Assembly (NCBI GenBank): GCA_017614655.1
Contig: JAGABO010000174.1
Location: forward strand, 1-14,639
Reading direction: 5' to 3'
Origin: Treponema sp.
GTDB taxonomy: Bacteria > Spirochaetota > Spirochaetia > Treponematales > Treponemataceae
DNA: 14,639 bases
Positions 7,078 to 14,268 of the stretch are shown here, in pieces. The notes beneath the pieces are model-generated. The model made no database searches and was not told where the DNA came from. It saw nothing but the letters and a program-made list of their open reading frames with translations. Numbering within the stretch: position 1 is the stretch's first letter; the number at the start of each line of letters is the position of its first letter. The position numbers were made by a program, and so were the translations under genes.

Positions 7078-7119
7078 ACCGGATACCAATGGGTGGGAGG
7101 GGATATATTGGCACCCGGT
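7078..7119 (-). ncRNA. Candidate structured RNA: hairpin with C-rich loop, abutting a terminator
   Basis: On the minus strand a 13-pair stem (ACCGGGTGCCAAT with ATTGGTATCCGGT) closes a 16-base loop containing CCCCTCCCACCC. The two non-Watson-Crick pairs are G-U on the minus strand but A-C on the plus strand, which favours minus-strand RNA. The next base begins the terminator stem. Together they look like a small RNA of about 70 bases or a processed 3' UTR of the M23 gene. A TATAAT lies at 7120-7125, but a start from it would cut into the stem, so the promoter is uncertain. Confidence 0.4.
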
Positions 7120-7188
7120 ATTATATATATCGGCGTAATCCCCCAAAACTTTAATTTTTTTGCACCGAACCTTTAAAAAGTTTGATTT

Positions 7189-8115
7189 TTATGGCTGCTG
7201 GTCAAGCTTAAGGTAGGTTTTCGGGTTTTCTGCACGGCCGTCGTTTTTAACTTCAAAATGCAGGTGAGGGCCTGTCGTAAGTCCTGTAAGTCCGACTTCT
7301 GCAATTTTCTGGCCGCCTAAAACCTTTTCTCCCTCTTTTACGGTTATGTTCCCGAGATGTGCATAAAGGCTTGTAAGTGTTACTGAGTGCCTTATAATCA
7401 GATAGTTACCGTATACTTCATCTCCAGAGACGGCTTTTTCTACAATACCGGCCTTGCAGGAAAAAACAGGAGAGCCGAGCGGGGCGGCAAGGTCAATTCC
7501 GTTATGAAACTTCCATTTTCCGCTTATGGGACTTTTTCTCATTCCGAAGGAGGAAGTAATGACAGTCTCGGAAAGAGGAAGATTCATGCCCGAGGTAAGG
7601 AAGAATGCCCGTTCGGACGGCGTAAAGCGGTCGTTTCTGTAAAAAACAAGTTCTTTTCCGTCTATAAGCACTTTCTGAGTCGCGTTTTCTTCATTACGGC
7701 TGCTTCCTAAAATGAGCTCCATGCGGTTTTGGGGGCTTTTATTTATAAAGAGCCCCTGTACGGTAGGAAGAAAAAGGTTTTTTCCATTGAGTTCAAAATC
7801 TGCTGAATCTATTGAATTAAGCGTTACGATTGTGTCATAGGGAATGCAGCACCTGGAGGAAAGGGAAATAAGGTCATCCTTAGCATTACATGTGTATTTA
7901 TAGAAAGAAAGATGCGGATGTTTTCCGGCAAAAAGCATTTTTGAAGCGTTTTCTATGTCTTTCTGATACTGCTTGAACTCCCTGTTCCGCGTTGTAAGTT
8001 CAGTTATGATTGTAAAATCCTTCTGTTCATAAACACTTTCCTGAGCCGTAAGTGAGGAAAAGGAAAGAATCAGAAGCAGAAATACACTAGTCCTGCTGAA
8101 TTTTCTTAAAGACAA
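7189..8115 (-). CDS. Secreted LysM/M23-family peptidoglycan peptidase
   Basis: This is a probable envelope-located metalloendopeptidase of the LytM/M23 family (or its non-catalytic EnvC-like relatives, though the ligands look intact). It has an N-terminal signal sequence ending near SLTAQ, a LysM-like segment (roughly SLSSRCCIPYDTIVTLN), then the M23 domain in the C-terminal third. Zinc-site motifs are HNGID, YAHLG and GPHLHFEV, giving the HxxxD and HxH ligands. I start at the TTG (8115), six bases after AGGAG. The ATG at 8130 is in frame, adds five residues and has no ribosome site. Either start overlaps the upstream membrane protein gene, so the two are co-transcribed and probably translationally coupled. 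From the TTG it has 308 residues. Confidence 0.88.
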   Translation of the reverse strand: MSLRKFSRTSVFLLLILSFSSLTAQESVYEQKDFTIITELTTRNREFKQYQKDIENASKMLFAGKHPHLSFYKYTCNAKDDLISLSSRCCIPYDTIVTLNSIDSADFELNGKNLFLPTVQGLFINKSPQNRMELILGSSRNEENATQKVLIDGKELVFYRNDRFTPSERAFFLTSGMNLPLSETVITSSFGMRKSPISGKWKFHNGIDLAAPLGSPVFSCKAGIVEKAVSGDEVYGNYLIIRHSVTLTSLYAHLGNITVKEGEKVLGGQKIAEVGLTGLTTGPHLHFEVKNDGRAENPKTYLKLDQQP

Positions 8116-8473
8116 CGCAGACTCCTGCATAAAGTAAAACAGAAACTAAAAACAGAATAAGGGCCCATAGCCTGCTTCCTTTAGAAAGCATAAAAAGCGG
8201 AAGTATTACGGCAAGAAGTACAGAAAGTGTTTTTAAAGTCCGGCGCAGAAAAACCGTAAAGCCCTTTTTTCGTATAAAAGTGACGGCTTTAAATACAAGA
8301 AGTGCAGAAGCCAGAAGCAGAACTGCATAAGTATAAGTCGAAGGGGAAGAAGAAGCCCATTTCCAGAGCGGAAGAACAATTATAAAAGAAAGAAGCATAC
8401 AGACTGCAATAAGGAAAAGCAGAAGCAGTGTAGAAGCAAGCGCAGGTCGTACCGTGTTCCTGAATTTTTTCAT
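8087..8473 (-). CDS. Small membrane protein with four predicted helices
   Basis: I do not recognise a family. The 128 residues contain four hydrophobic stretches (about 11-37, 45-65, 80-97 and 102-121) separated by short basic loops such as RKKGF and RRTLK, ending in KKIQQD. No catalytic motif is visible. The gene heads a two-gene unit with the M23 peptidase, overlapping it by about 29 bases, so a cell-envelope role is possible but only by context. Its ATG has no SD and lies seven bases after a TATATT with an extended TGG, so the mRNA may be leaderless. It begins immediately after the ferredoxin terminator. Confidence 0.8.
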   Translation of the reverse strand: MKKFRNTVRPALASTLLLLFLIAVCMLLSFIIVLPLWKWASSSPSTYTYAVLLLASALLVFKAVTFIRKKGFTVFLRRTLKTLSVLLAVILPLFMLSKGSRLWALILFLVSVLLYAGVCVVFKKIQQD

Positions 8474-8480
8474 AATATGA

Positions 8481-8489
8481 AATATACCA
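8481..8489 (-). promoter_or_regulatory. Predicted extended -10 promoter of the four-helix membrane protein gene
   Basis: On the minus strand, TGG followed by TATATT (8481-8486) ends seven bases before the ATG at 8473. No good -35 hexamer is seen; the expected position is occupied by the T-rich tail of the ferredoxin terminator. Confidence 0.45.
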
Positions 8490-8497
8490 CAGGGGGT

Positions 8498-8539
8498 AAA
8501 AAAAAGAAAGCAGGAGAGGTTTTTCCTTCATCCTGCTTT
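8498..8539 (-). terminator. Rho-independent terminator of the ferredoxin gene
   Basis: On the minus strand AAAGCAGGA and TCCTGCTTT form a nine-pair stem with a 15-base loop, followed by C and eight T residues. It begins nine bases after the ferredoxin stop. Confidence 0.92.
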
Positions 8540-8548
8540 TTTAGCTGA

Positions 8549-8719
8549 TTAAGCTTCTGAAATTGCTTCAACAGGGCAGACAGAAGCACATGAACCGCAG
8601 CTCACGCATTTATCTTCAGCGATAGAGCGCTTTGAATCAACTTCGCTGATTGCTTCTGCAGGACATTCACCTTCGCATGCTCCGCAGTTGATGCATCCGT
8701 CAGAAATTTTGTATGCCAT
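8549..8719 (-). CDS. 2[4Fe-4S] ferredoxin, clostridial type
   Basis: This complete 56-residue ferredoxin is a small soluble one-electron carrier. Both cluster motifs are intact: Cys9-12-15-19 (CINCGACEGECP) and Cys38-41-44-48 (CVSCGSCASVCP). The two halves are internally similar, each ending in xEAIS, as in clostridial ferredoxins. The ATG at 8719 has a clear GAGGTG ribosome site five bases upstream, with a leader of about 20 bases from its own promoter, and a strong terminator follows, so it is monocistronic. It is a natural candidate for the low-potential partner of the Rnf complex encoded at the left of this window, but also of pyruvate:ferredoxin oxidoreductase or hydrogenase; the window does not decide between them. 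Confidence 0.96.
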   Translation of the reverse strand: MAYKISDGCINCGACEGECPAEAISEVDSKRSIAEDKCVSCGSCASVCPVEAISEA

Positions 8720-8747
8720 AACAACACCTCAATATTAAGATACTCCA

Positions 8748-8776
8748 AATTTAACATAAAAACTTAAATCTGACAA
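8748..8776 (-). promoter_or_regulatory. Predicted promoter of the ferredoxin gene
   Basis: On the minus strand TTGTCA (8771-8776), a 17-base spacer and TAAATT (8748-8753) with an extended TGT. The predicted start lies about 22 bases before the ATG, leaving room for the GAGGTG ribosome site. Confidence 0.5.
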
Positions 8777-8803
8777 TGGTATTTTCTTTTCCGGCTGCCG
8801 TCT

Positions 8804-9625
8804 TTATTCTACTTCGATAAGTACGGGGCAGTGATCGCTTCCCGTTATGTCCTTAAGGATGACGGACTGCTTTACTTTCGGGGCAAAGGAGTCGTTTACG
8901 CAGCAGTAGTCTATGCGCCAGCCGATGTCCTTTGCGCGTGCATTGAACCTGTAGCTCCACCAGGTATAGTTTCCGCCTTCTTTGTTGAACATGCGGAAGG
9001 TGTCGGTAAAGCCGTTTGAAGTAAAGAAAGTCATCCAGTCGCGTTCTTCGGGAAGGTAGCCGGCATTTTTTTCGTTGCTTTTTGGATTTGCAAGGTCAAT
9101 GGCCGTGTGTGCAATGTTGTAGTCTCCGCAGAGAACGATGTTATAGCCTTCATTTACTAAAGCCGTACATTTCTTAAAAATTGCATCACAGAATGCAAGC
9201 TTATAGGAAAGCCGTGCTCCTCCTTCCTGACTGTTCGGAAAATATGCAGAAATAACTGCCGTTTTTCCAAAGTATGCGATTACAGTGCGGCCTTCATCAT
9301 CAAATTCCTTTATTCCCAGAGTTTCAAGTTTATCCGGCTCTGTGCGTGAATAAACTGCTGTTCCTGAATATCCCTTTTTTACTGCCGAACTAAAATGTCC
9401 CGCGTATGAAACTTCCCCGGAATCAGAAAGGGCACCTGCAAAAAGAGGTTCATCTTCGTCATTATTTTTAGAAGAAGGATTTAAGAGGGAAGGGGAAAGA
9501 TCACTTTCCTGAGCCTTTGTTTCCTGAATGCAGACTACATCGGCGCCGCAGTTTAGAAGCCAGTCGGTAAAGCCTTTTTTTTCTACAGCGCGAAGTCCGT
9601 TTACGTTCCAGGATATGATTTTCAT
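8804..9625 (-). CDS. exoA: Exodeoxyribonuclease III / AP endonuclease (ExoA/Xth family)
   Basis: This 273-residue enzyme cuts DNA at abasic sites and trims 3' ends in base excision repair. Catalytic marks of the endonuclease/exonuclease/phosphatase fold are all present: Asn7 (SWNVNG), Glu35 (CIQETKAQ), Tyr128, Asp168 and Asn170 (GDYN), WRIDYCCV, and Asp264-His265 (SDHCP). Residues about 49-73 form an acidic, low-complexity insert where most relatives have a shorter strand-loop. The ATG at 9625 overlaps the upstream hydrolase stop by four bases and has a good GGAGGG ribosome site, so it is the last gene of a coupled unit. No convincing terminator follows. The GRR(V/I)DYxxV-type ending is closer to ExoA than to E. 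coli Xth. Confidence 0.94.
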   Translation of the reverse strand: MKIISWNVNGLRAVEKKGFTDWLLNCGADVVCIQETKAQESDLSPSLLNPSSKNNDEDEPLFAGALSDSGEVSYAGHFSSAVKKGYSGTAVYSRTEPDKLETLGIKEFDDEGRTVIAYFGKTAVISAYFPNSQEGGARLSYKLAFCDAIFKKCTALVNEGYNIVLCGDYNIAHTAIDLANPKSNEKNAGYLPEERDWMTFFTSNGFTDTFRMFNKEGGNYTWWSYRFNARAKDIGWRIDYCCVNDSFAPKVKQSVILKDITGSDHCPVLIEVE

Positions 9626-10548
9626 TTTGCCCTCCAGTAGAGGCAGTTTTTTTCCATAAAGTGTTCAATTAAACCGCGGCGTTCCATACTGGAAAGATAC
9701 GATCTTATTGTGGTGCCGATCCAGATGTAGCGGTCAAGTTTTACGTCAAGATTTGCAAAGTCAAGAATCGCTTTAAGAAGTTTTTCCTGACTGCATGCAG
9801 AAGAAAGTATTTTTAAAATCAGGGTTTCTGCTTCGAGCGTTACAATTGCATTTACTTCGCAGGAAGCGTGAATCTTTTCTTTTGCTATGGGTTTTCCGTG
9901 CGAGGGAATAAAAAGTTTTGCATCTGTTTCTGCAATTTTATCCAGTGTCTTTCTGAACTGTACCGGTTCCATCAGAAACGGAAGCCAGGTTTTTCTTAAA
10001 AGCTCAATGCCGAAAAGTGAGTCTGCCGTAAAAAAGAAGTTTCCTTCTTCTTCCTTTACGATAACGCCATACTGCTCAAAAAAATGTCCTGGAAGCGGAA
10101 CAAAAGAAAGGGTAACTTCATCATCTATGCGGATTTCTTCTTCACAGATGATGCGGTCTGCTTTAAGGGATTGTTCTGCCCTGAATTTCCCGCCGTCTAT
10201 TTCTTCGAAGGCGCGTGCTCCCCAGTACATGTCGCTCATCATTTCCGGATATTCCATTAAAAAAGCTTCTTTTCTGGAAGTCCAGAGCTCTGCCTTTGTT
10301 CTGGAAAGAAAAGCCCTGTTTCCTCCTGCATGATCTGCATGAGCATGTGTGTTGATTAATGCAAGGACTTTTTTTTGCGGGAAAATCTTTTCCAGGGTAA
10401 CTGCAAGGTTTTCTCCGTCGTAGTCACCCGCTCCCGAATCAATTACATAAAGCCCTTCCTTACACTCGACAACTCCGATGTTTGTCGAATGAAAGAAAGC
10501 GGCTGTGTGTTTAGAAAATCTGTTCAGTGTCTGTTCTGCAACCGGCAT
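9622..10548 (-). CDS. Metallo-beta-lactamase-fold hydrolase
   Basis: This is a 308-residue cytoplasmic MBL-fold protein. All metal ligands of a dinuclear site are visible: HAHADH (His68, His70, Asp72, His73), His155 in PLPGHFFEQ, Asp176 in TADSLFG and His217 in PSHGKP. Residues about 235-305 form a helical tail resembling a small winged-helix domain, as in glyoxalase II-like and LACTB2-like members. The substrate cannot be told from sequence. The GH of the third motif is followed by Phe rather than the usual Thr or Ser. The ATG at 10548 lies four bases after the greA stop with no clear SD, so translation probably depends on terminating ribosomes, and the downstream exoA overlaps it. Confidence 0.9.
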   Translation of the reverse strand: MPVAEQTLNRFSKHTAAFFHSTNIGVVECKEGLYVIDSGAGDYDGENLAVTLEKIFPQKKVLALINTHAHADHAGGNRAFLSRTKAELWTSRKEAFLMEYPEMMSDMYWGARAFEEIDGGKFRAEQSLKADRIICEEEIRIDDEVTLSFVPLPGHFFEQYGVIVKEEEGNFFFTADSLFGIELLRKTWLPFLMEPVQFRKTLDKIAETDAKLFIPSHGKPIAKEKIHASCEVNAIVTLEAETLILKILSSACSQEKLLKAILDFANLDVKLDRYIWIGTTIRSYLSSMERRGLIEHFMEKNCLYWRAK

Positions 10549-10552
10549 TTAA

Positions 10553-13267
10553 TCAGATCTTTGCAGCTTCAATGCTCTTTACGGTATAGTCGTACTGTGT
10601 ACCGTTGATAGTAAACTGCTTGTCTTCTCCCTGTCTAAGGTCAAGAAGTGCATTTCCAAGTGGAGAAAGGTAAGAAATAATACCTTCGTCTGCATTAGAT
10701 TCCCATGGACCAAGGATAGTGAACTTTTCTTCTTCATTCTTTGCATTGTTCATAAGAACAACGGTTGTTCCGAATGATACGATAGATGTTGTAACGGTTG
10801 TAGGATCAAATACAACTGCACGTGCAAGTTCGTCCTTAAGTTTACCAAGCTGGCTGTTAAGCTGTGACTGTCTTTCCTTTGCTGCATGGTATTCAGCATT
10901 TTCCTTAAGGTCTCCCTTCTCGCGGGCTTCGCTGACTTCTTCTGCAACCTTAGGCAGCTGAACTTTTTCCATGTCTTCTGCAAGAACTCTTTTTGCTTCG
11001 AGCATTTTTGCCGTAACGATAAGTCCCTTTGGTGCTTCGTTTTTGATTTCTGCTTCCGGGAACTTAAAGTCCGGATACTTTCCGAGGATTCCGTTTCTGA
11101 GCTGAGCCTTGTAAGAAGAATCGAGATCCTTTACATCGTTTACCATTGTGTAAAGACGTGTAATTGTCGGACGGTCGCATCCGAGCATGTATTCAAGAAG
11201 CTTGTTTTTCTTTGTGCCGTCGCTCTTGTCTTCGAACAGGAGAGTAACTGCATTCTTGATAGTCTTTTTGTTTTCTACAGTGTTTACGTGGTTTGAGATT
11301 TCCCTGTAGCAGAGAGAAATGATGTTAACAAGAGTTACCAGCTGCTTTTCTTCGCTGATTCCTGCTGCCTTGAACCATTCTTCTTCCCTGCATTCTCCGA
11401 AGAGGAAAACAGCTGCATCGCGGTAGTTGCGGTATACGTTAAAGCAGTTCTGAACAAGATGCTGAACTTTTTCTGTTTTTCCTGCGTTAAGAAGTTCTAT
11501 AAGCATTTCCTTCTTGAGTGTTGCCGGGAACATGTGCATGTACTGTGCATCCCAGTCCGGAAGAAGACGGATGTTTGCAATAAAGTCTGCCTTGAGGTTT
11601 GTGTTTTTTGTATCCTTAAGGGCTGCATACATTCCGCGGCGGCTCGAAATATCACCATAGAGTTCTGCGAATGTGAACTTTGCAGGATTTTCAAAGTTCG
11701 GAATGTTCTTGATGATGTTCTGAATTACAAGATATGAGGCTGTAACCTGCGGAGTAACGCGTGTGCATGATTTAAGGTAGCCTGCAAAATAGTTGAACAT
11801 ATCTGTAAACTGATCATCACCCGGATCAAATTCATCGAGGTTCATGTATCTTGTAAGGATGTCAATCTTTGCAAAGAACTGGTCTTCTGCCTTAAATTCG
11901 CTTCCAAGACGCTCAGATTTTGTGATTTCGTGGTCAAGAACCATGTAGTAGTCGCGGTTTTCCGGATTTACAGTAAAGTTTCTGTTTGATTCAAGTTCTT
12001 TCTGAGCTTTCTGATGCCAGCTGGTCCACTGACCCGGCGTAAGGATTGAAGGTACAAGTTCTGTTTTGATTCTCTTGTCGTCACAGTTGTTGTTAAAACT
12101 CTTGATGATAATTTTGAGGGTTCCGGGAATATCACCAGTTACTTTTTTTACAAGGTCTTCCTTCTTTGTTGTTGCACGGAGTACCCAGATGTGATCTCTT
12201 GCAAGAGGCTGAAGAGCGCTTACTGCCATTTTAAGTGCCATAGACTTGATGCCGTTCTTCTTTCCGAAGTTGATTGTGAGCGTGTCACCCTGAACTTTTG
12301 TAATGATTCCGACACCCCATGTTCTGTGGAATACAAAGTTCTTTGCATCAAAGGCAATGTGTTTTTCGAATTCGTTGATTGCTTCGAAAACGTCACGGTA
12401 AGACTGATTAAGGTTTGAAGACCTGATGTATTCATCAAGATGAGGCTTGTCTGAATATTTTCCTGTGTAGCATTCTACGAGTTCACGTCTTGCCCAGCCG
12501 TCTGTTTTGTCTATAGAAAGAATGAGTTTAAGAATATCAATTGCAGTGTCCCATTTAGAAGTGCTCTTGTAGTACTGATAGAGATCCTGCATGAGGATTG
12601 CAGCCTTTTCTTCGCTGATTGTCTTTGCAATCTTGCGTTCAACATGCATAAAGAAATCAAGCTGTTCCGGAATAAGGGAAGCAAGCTTTGACCACATTTC
12701 CTTGAGGCTTCCTGATTTTGCATTTACATAGCGCAGAAGTGCTTTTTTATAGTAGCTTACTGCAGTTTCATGATCTCCCTGAGCTTCGTAACGTTCAGCA
12801 AGAAGTTTTGCAATGTCTGCTTCTTCGTAGTCGTATTTTACAACCTTTTCGTAACACTCCCATACGCGGTCATCATTTGCGTTTTTGTAATAGTCAGCAA
12901 GCTTTCTGAGTGCAAATTTATTCTGTGCATCTTCATCAAGAATTGAATTACACAGTGCTTCGATGAGTGCTTCCTTGTGATTCTTTTCAAAAATATCGAT
13001 GAGAGAAACAAGTGCGCTTGTGTCAACTTCACCCGAGCGGAGTGCAATCATTCCCGACATGTAAAGCGCCATAATGCTGTCTTTTGAATGAACAAGCTGT
13101 TCATCACAGATTTCCTTTACCTTTTTTTCGCTGCCTTCGCTCTTTGCCTTTTCAAGGGTCTCTGCAAGTTCAATGAGGTTGTTTTTGGTAAAGTTAGAGA
13201 TTCCTGCTCTTGTCCATGATTCCTTCTTAAGCATTTCGCGTACGGAATTTTCAAGCTCTTCAGACAT
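10553..13267 (-). CDS. greA: Giant GreA-type transcription elongation factor with N-terminal extension
   Basis: This is a 904-residue protein whose last ~157 residues are a GreA/GreB domain. That domain has the RNA polymerase channel coiled coil with tip motif GDLKENAEYH and catalytic acids Asp786 and Glu789, then the FKBP-like C-terminal domain (about 828-904). Gre factors stimulate RNA cleavage in backtracked polymerase. Classical GreA has about 158 residues. The extra ~745 residues include TPR-like helices (about 117-180 and 221-270) and a beta-rich stretch at 308-356 (FVFHRTWGVGIITKV onward) that resembles a CarD/Tudor-type fold. I know this giant architecture from spirochaete genomes such as Treponema and Borrelia. 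The ATG at 13267 has a good AGGAG eight bases upstream and follows the TPR gene by 55 bases. Confidence 0.93.
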   Translation of the reverse strand: MSEELENSVREMLKKESWTRAGISNFTKNNLIELAETLEKAKSEGSEKKVKEICDEQLVHSKDSIMALYMSGMIALRSGEVDTSALVSLIDIFEKNHKEALIEALCNSILDEDAQNKFALRKLADYYKNANDDRVWECYEKVVKYDYEEADIAKLLAERYEAQGDHETAVSYYKKALLRYVNAKSGSLKEMWSKLASLIPEQLDFFMHVERKIAKTISEEKAAILMQDLYQYYKSTSKWDTAIDILKLILSIDKTDGWARRELVECYTGKYSDKPHLDEYIRSSNLNQSYRDVFEAINEFEKHIAFDAKNFVFHRTWGVGIITKVQGDTLTINFGKKNGIKSMALKMAVSALQPLARDHIWVLRATTKKEDLVKKVTGDIPGTLKIIIKSFNNNCDDKRIKTELVPSILTPGQWTSWHQKAQKELESNRNFTVNPENRDYYMVLDHEITKSERLGSEFKAEDQFFAKIDILTRYMNLDEFDPGDDQFTDMFNYFAGYLKSCTRVTPQVTASYLVIQNIIKNIPNFENPAKFTFAELYGDISSRRGMYAALKDTKNTNLKADFIANIRLLPDWDAQYMHMFPATLKKEMLIELLNAGKTEKVQHLVQNCFNVYRNYRDAAVFLFGECREEEWFKAAGISEEKQLVTLVNIISLCYREISNHVNTVENKKTIKNAVTLLFEDKSDGTKKNKLLEYMLGCDRPTITRLYTMVNDVKDLDSSYKAQLRNGILGKYPDFKFPEAEIKNEAPKGLIVTAKMLEAKRVLAEDMEKVQLPKVAEEVSEAREKGDLKENAEYHAAKERQSQLNSQLGKLKDELARAVVFDPTTVTTSIVSFGTTVVLMNNAKNEEEKFTILGPWESNADEGIISYLSPLGNALLDLRQGEDKQFTINGTQYDYTVKSIEAAKI

Positions 13268-13322
13268 AAAATTTGCTCCTAAAAAATATATTTCTCTCTC
13301 TAAAGAATTACTGTTTTGCAGT

Positions 13323-14261
13323 TCAGAAATAAGCCTTTCTGTAACTGTTGTAGATACCCGTATCGTGTATCCTTATGTGAAGCAGAACTTCGTCTATCTT
13401 CGGTGCGCTTTCCTTTACGCTCTTGTAATAATCAATGAGCCAGAAGTAGCGGTTAAGAAGTTTTGGCGTAAGAACCTCTGCATCATTTGTAGGATTCTTA
13501 AGTTCGCTTTCCAGTGCGTATATTCCCTGCTTGAGTCTTAAGACTTCATTAGACCTTAAAAGCCTTCTGTAGGTAAATATACCCATTATTACTGCATAAA
13601 CCGGAACCCATTCCTGAAGGGCAGCTCCGCTGTATCCTTTTGATTCCACCTCTTTTATAAGAAGGTTTATCATTTTGGAATCAAGAAACGAGAAATCGAT
13701 TTTCTGCGCATCTATATAGAATGCTTCCTTAAAAAGAAGCTTTGCATTTTTTTCTTCACCACACAGAGCCCAGCAGTCCGCCATTTCTGCAATGATGGAA
13801 GCCTGTCCTTCAAGAGCTGCATTTGCTTCCGTAAGGCATTTGAGTGCACTTTCGTAAGACCCGAGTTTTTTATAGCAGAGGCCTTTTTTACGGCAGATTT
13901 CTGCAATAAGGGCCGGATCCTGTTCGTCCGGGGCAGCACTGTATTTTTCCAGTGCAAGCGAAAAAAAGCCCTTTCTGAAGGAATAAACAGCTTTTTCCGA
14001 AACTGTTTTCTGCCTTTCTATAAAAGCAGTGTAACCCTTCCACGTATTTATGATGGTTTCTCCCTGTTCAAAAACATCGAGGGCAGAAAGGTTTTCGAGG
14101 GCATTGTGCCAGTACCTGCAGCTGTTTGCCGTAAAAAACAATTCGTCATTATCCAGATCGGAGGGAAGAGTTTCATCAAGAAATTGCGCTGCTTCCTGTA
14201 GCCGGCATGATTCAATTAACTGGCATACCTTTTCGAGTGCTGAATCTGACTGAATGTCCAT
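13323..14261 (-). CDS. Tetratricopeptide-repeat protein
   Basis: This is a 312-residue, probably cytoplasmic protein with TPR-like helix pairs at about 89-110 (AVYSFRKGFFSLALEKY), 120-150 (GLCYKKLGSYESALKCLTEA) and 156-184. Such repeats bind proteins; no catalytic motif is seen. A moderately hydrophobic stretch at about 224-239 (VPVYAVIMGIFTY) may be buried or a weak membrane segment. It heads the unit containing greA, and its context beside a TPR-bearing GreA suggests a related role, by inference only. I start at the ATG at 14261. An ATG at 14270 is in frame but overlaps the TATAAT of a near-perfect promoter whose predicted transcription start is 14261. The start has no SD. Confidence 0.85.
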   Translation of the reverse strand: MDIQSDSALEKVCQLIESCRLQEAAQFLDETLPSDLDNDELFFTANSCRYWHNALENLSALDVFEQGETIINTWKGYTAFIERQKTVSEKAVYSFRKGFFSLALEKYSAAPDEQDPALIAEICRKKGLCYKKLGSYESALKCLTEANAALEGQASIIAEMADCWALCGEEKNAKLLFKEAFYIDAQKIDFSFLDSKMINLLIKEVESKGYSGAALQEWVPVYAVIMGIFTYRRLLRSNEVLRLKQGIYALESELKNPTNDAEVLTPKLLNRYFWLIDYYKSVKESAPKIDEVLLHIRIHDTGIYNSYRKAYF

Positions 14262-14268
14262 AAGAACC

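Larger units (their letters stand above)
6905..7188. other. Convergent intergenic region between gpsA and the M23 peptidase gene
   Basis: These 284 bases carry no credible coding region. They hold an 81-base inverted repeat near gpsA, a minus-strand terminator, and directly beside it a second hairpin with a C-rich loop (minus-strand view). The part nearest the peptidase gene (about 7126-7188) is AT-rich with nothing further I can identify. Confidence 0.8.

Noticed and set aside
7091..7104. G-quadruplex on the plus strand (GGGTGGGAGGGG).
   Set aside because: Only three G-runs are close together; a fourth run of three is missing. The C-rich hairpin loop reading of the minus strand explains the same bases.
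7120..7125. TATAAT on the minus strand as promoter of the candidate small RNA.
   Set aside because: The start would fall about six bases inside the hairpin stem and there is no -35 match at 16-18 bases, so I did not list it as a promoter.
9887..10333. A 148-codon plus-strand open frame opposite the MBL hydrolase.
   Set aside because: Ser-rich, low-information translation with no motif, fully inside a gene with intact catalytic residues.
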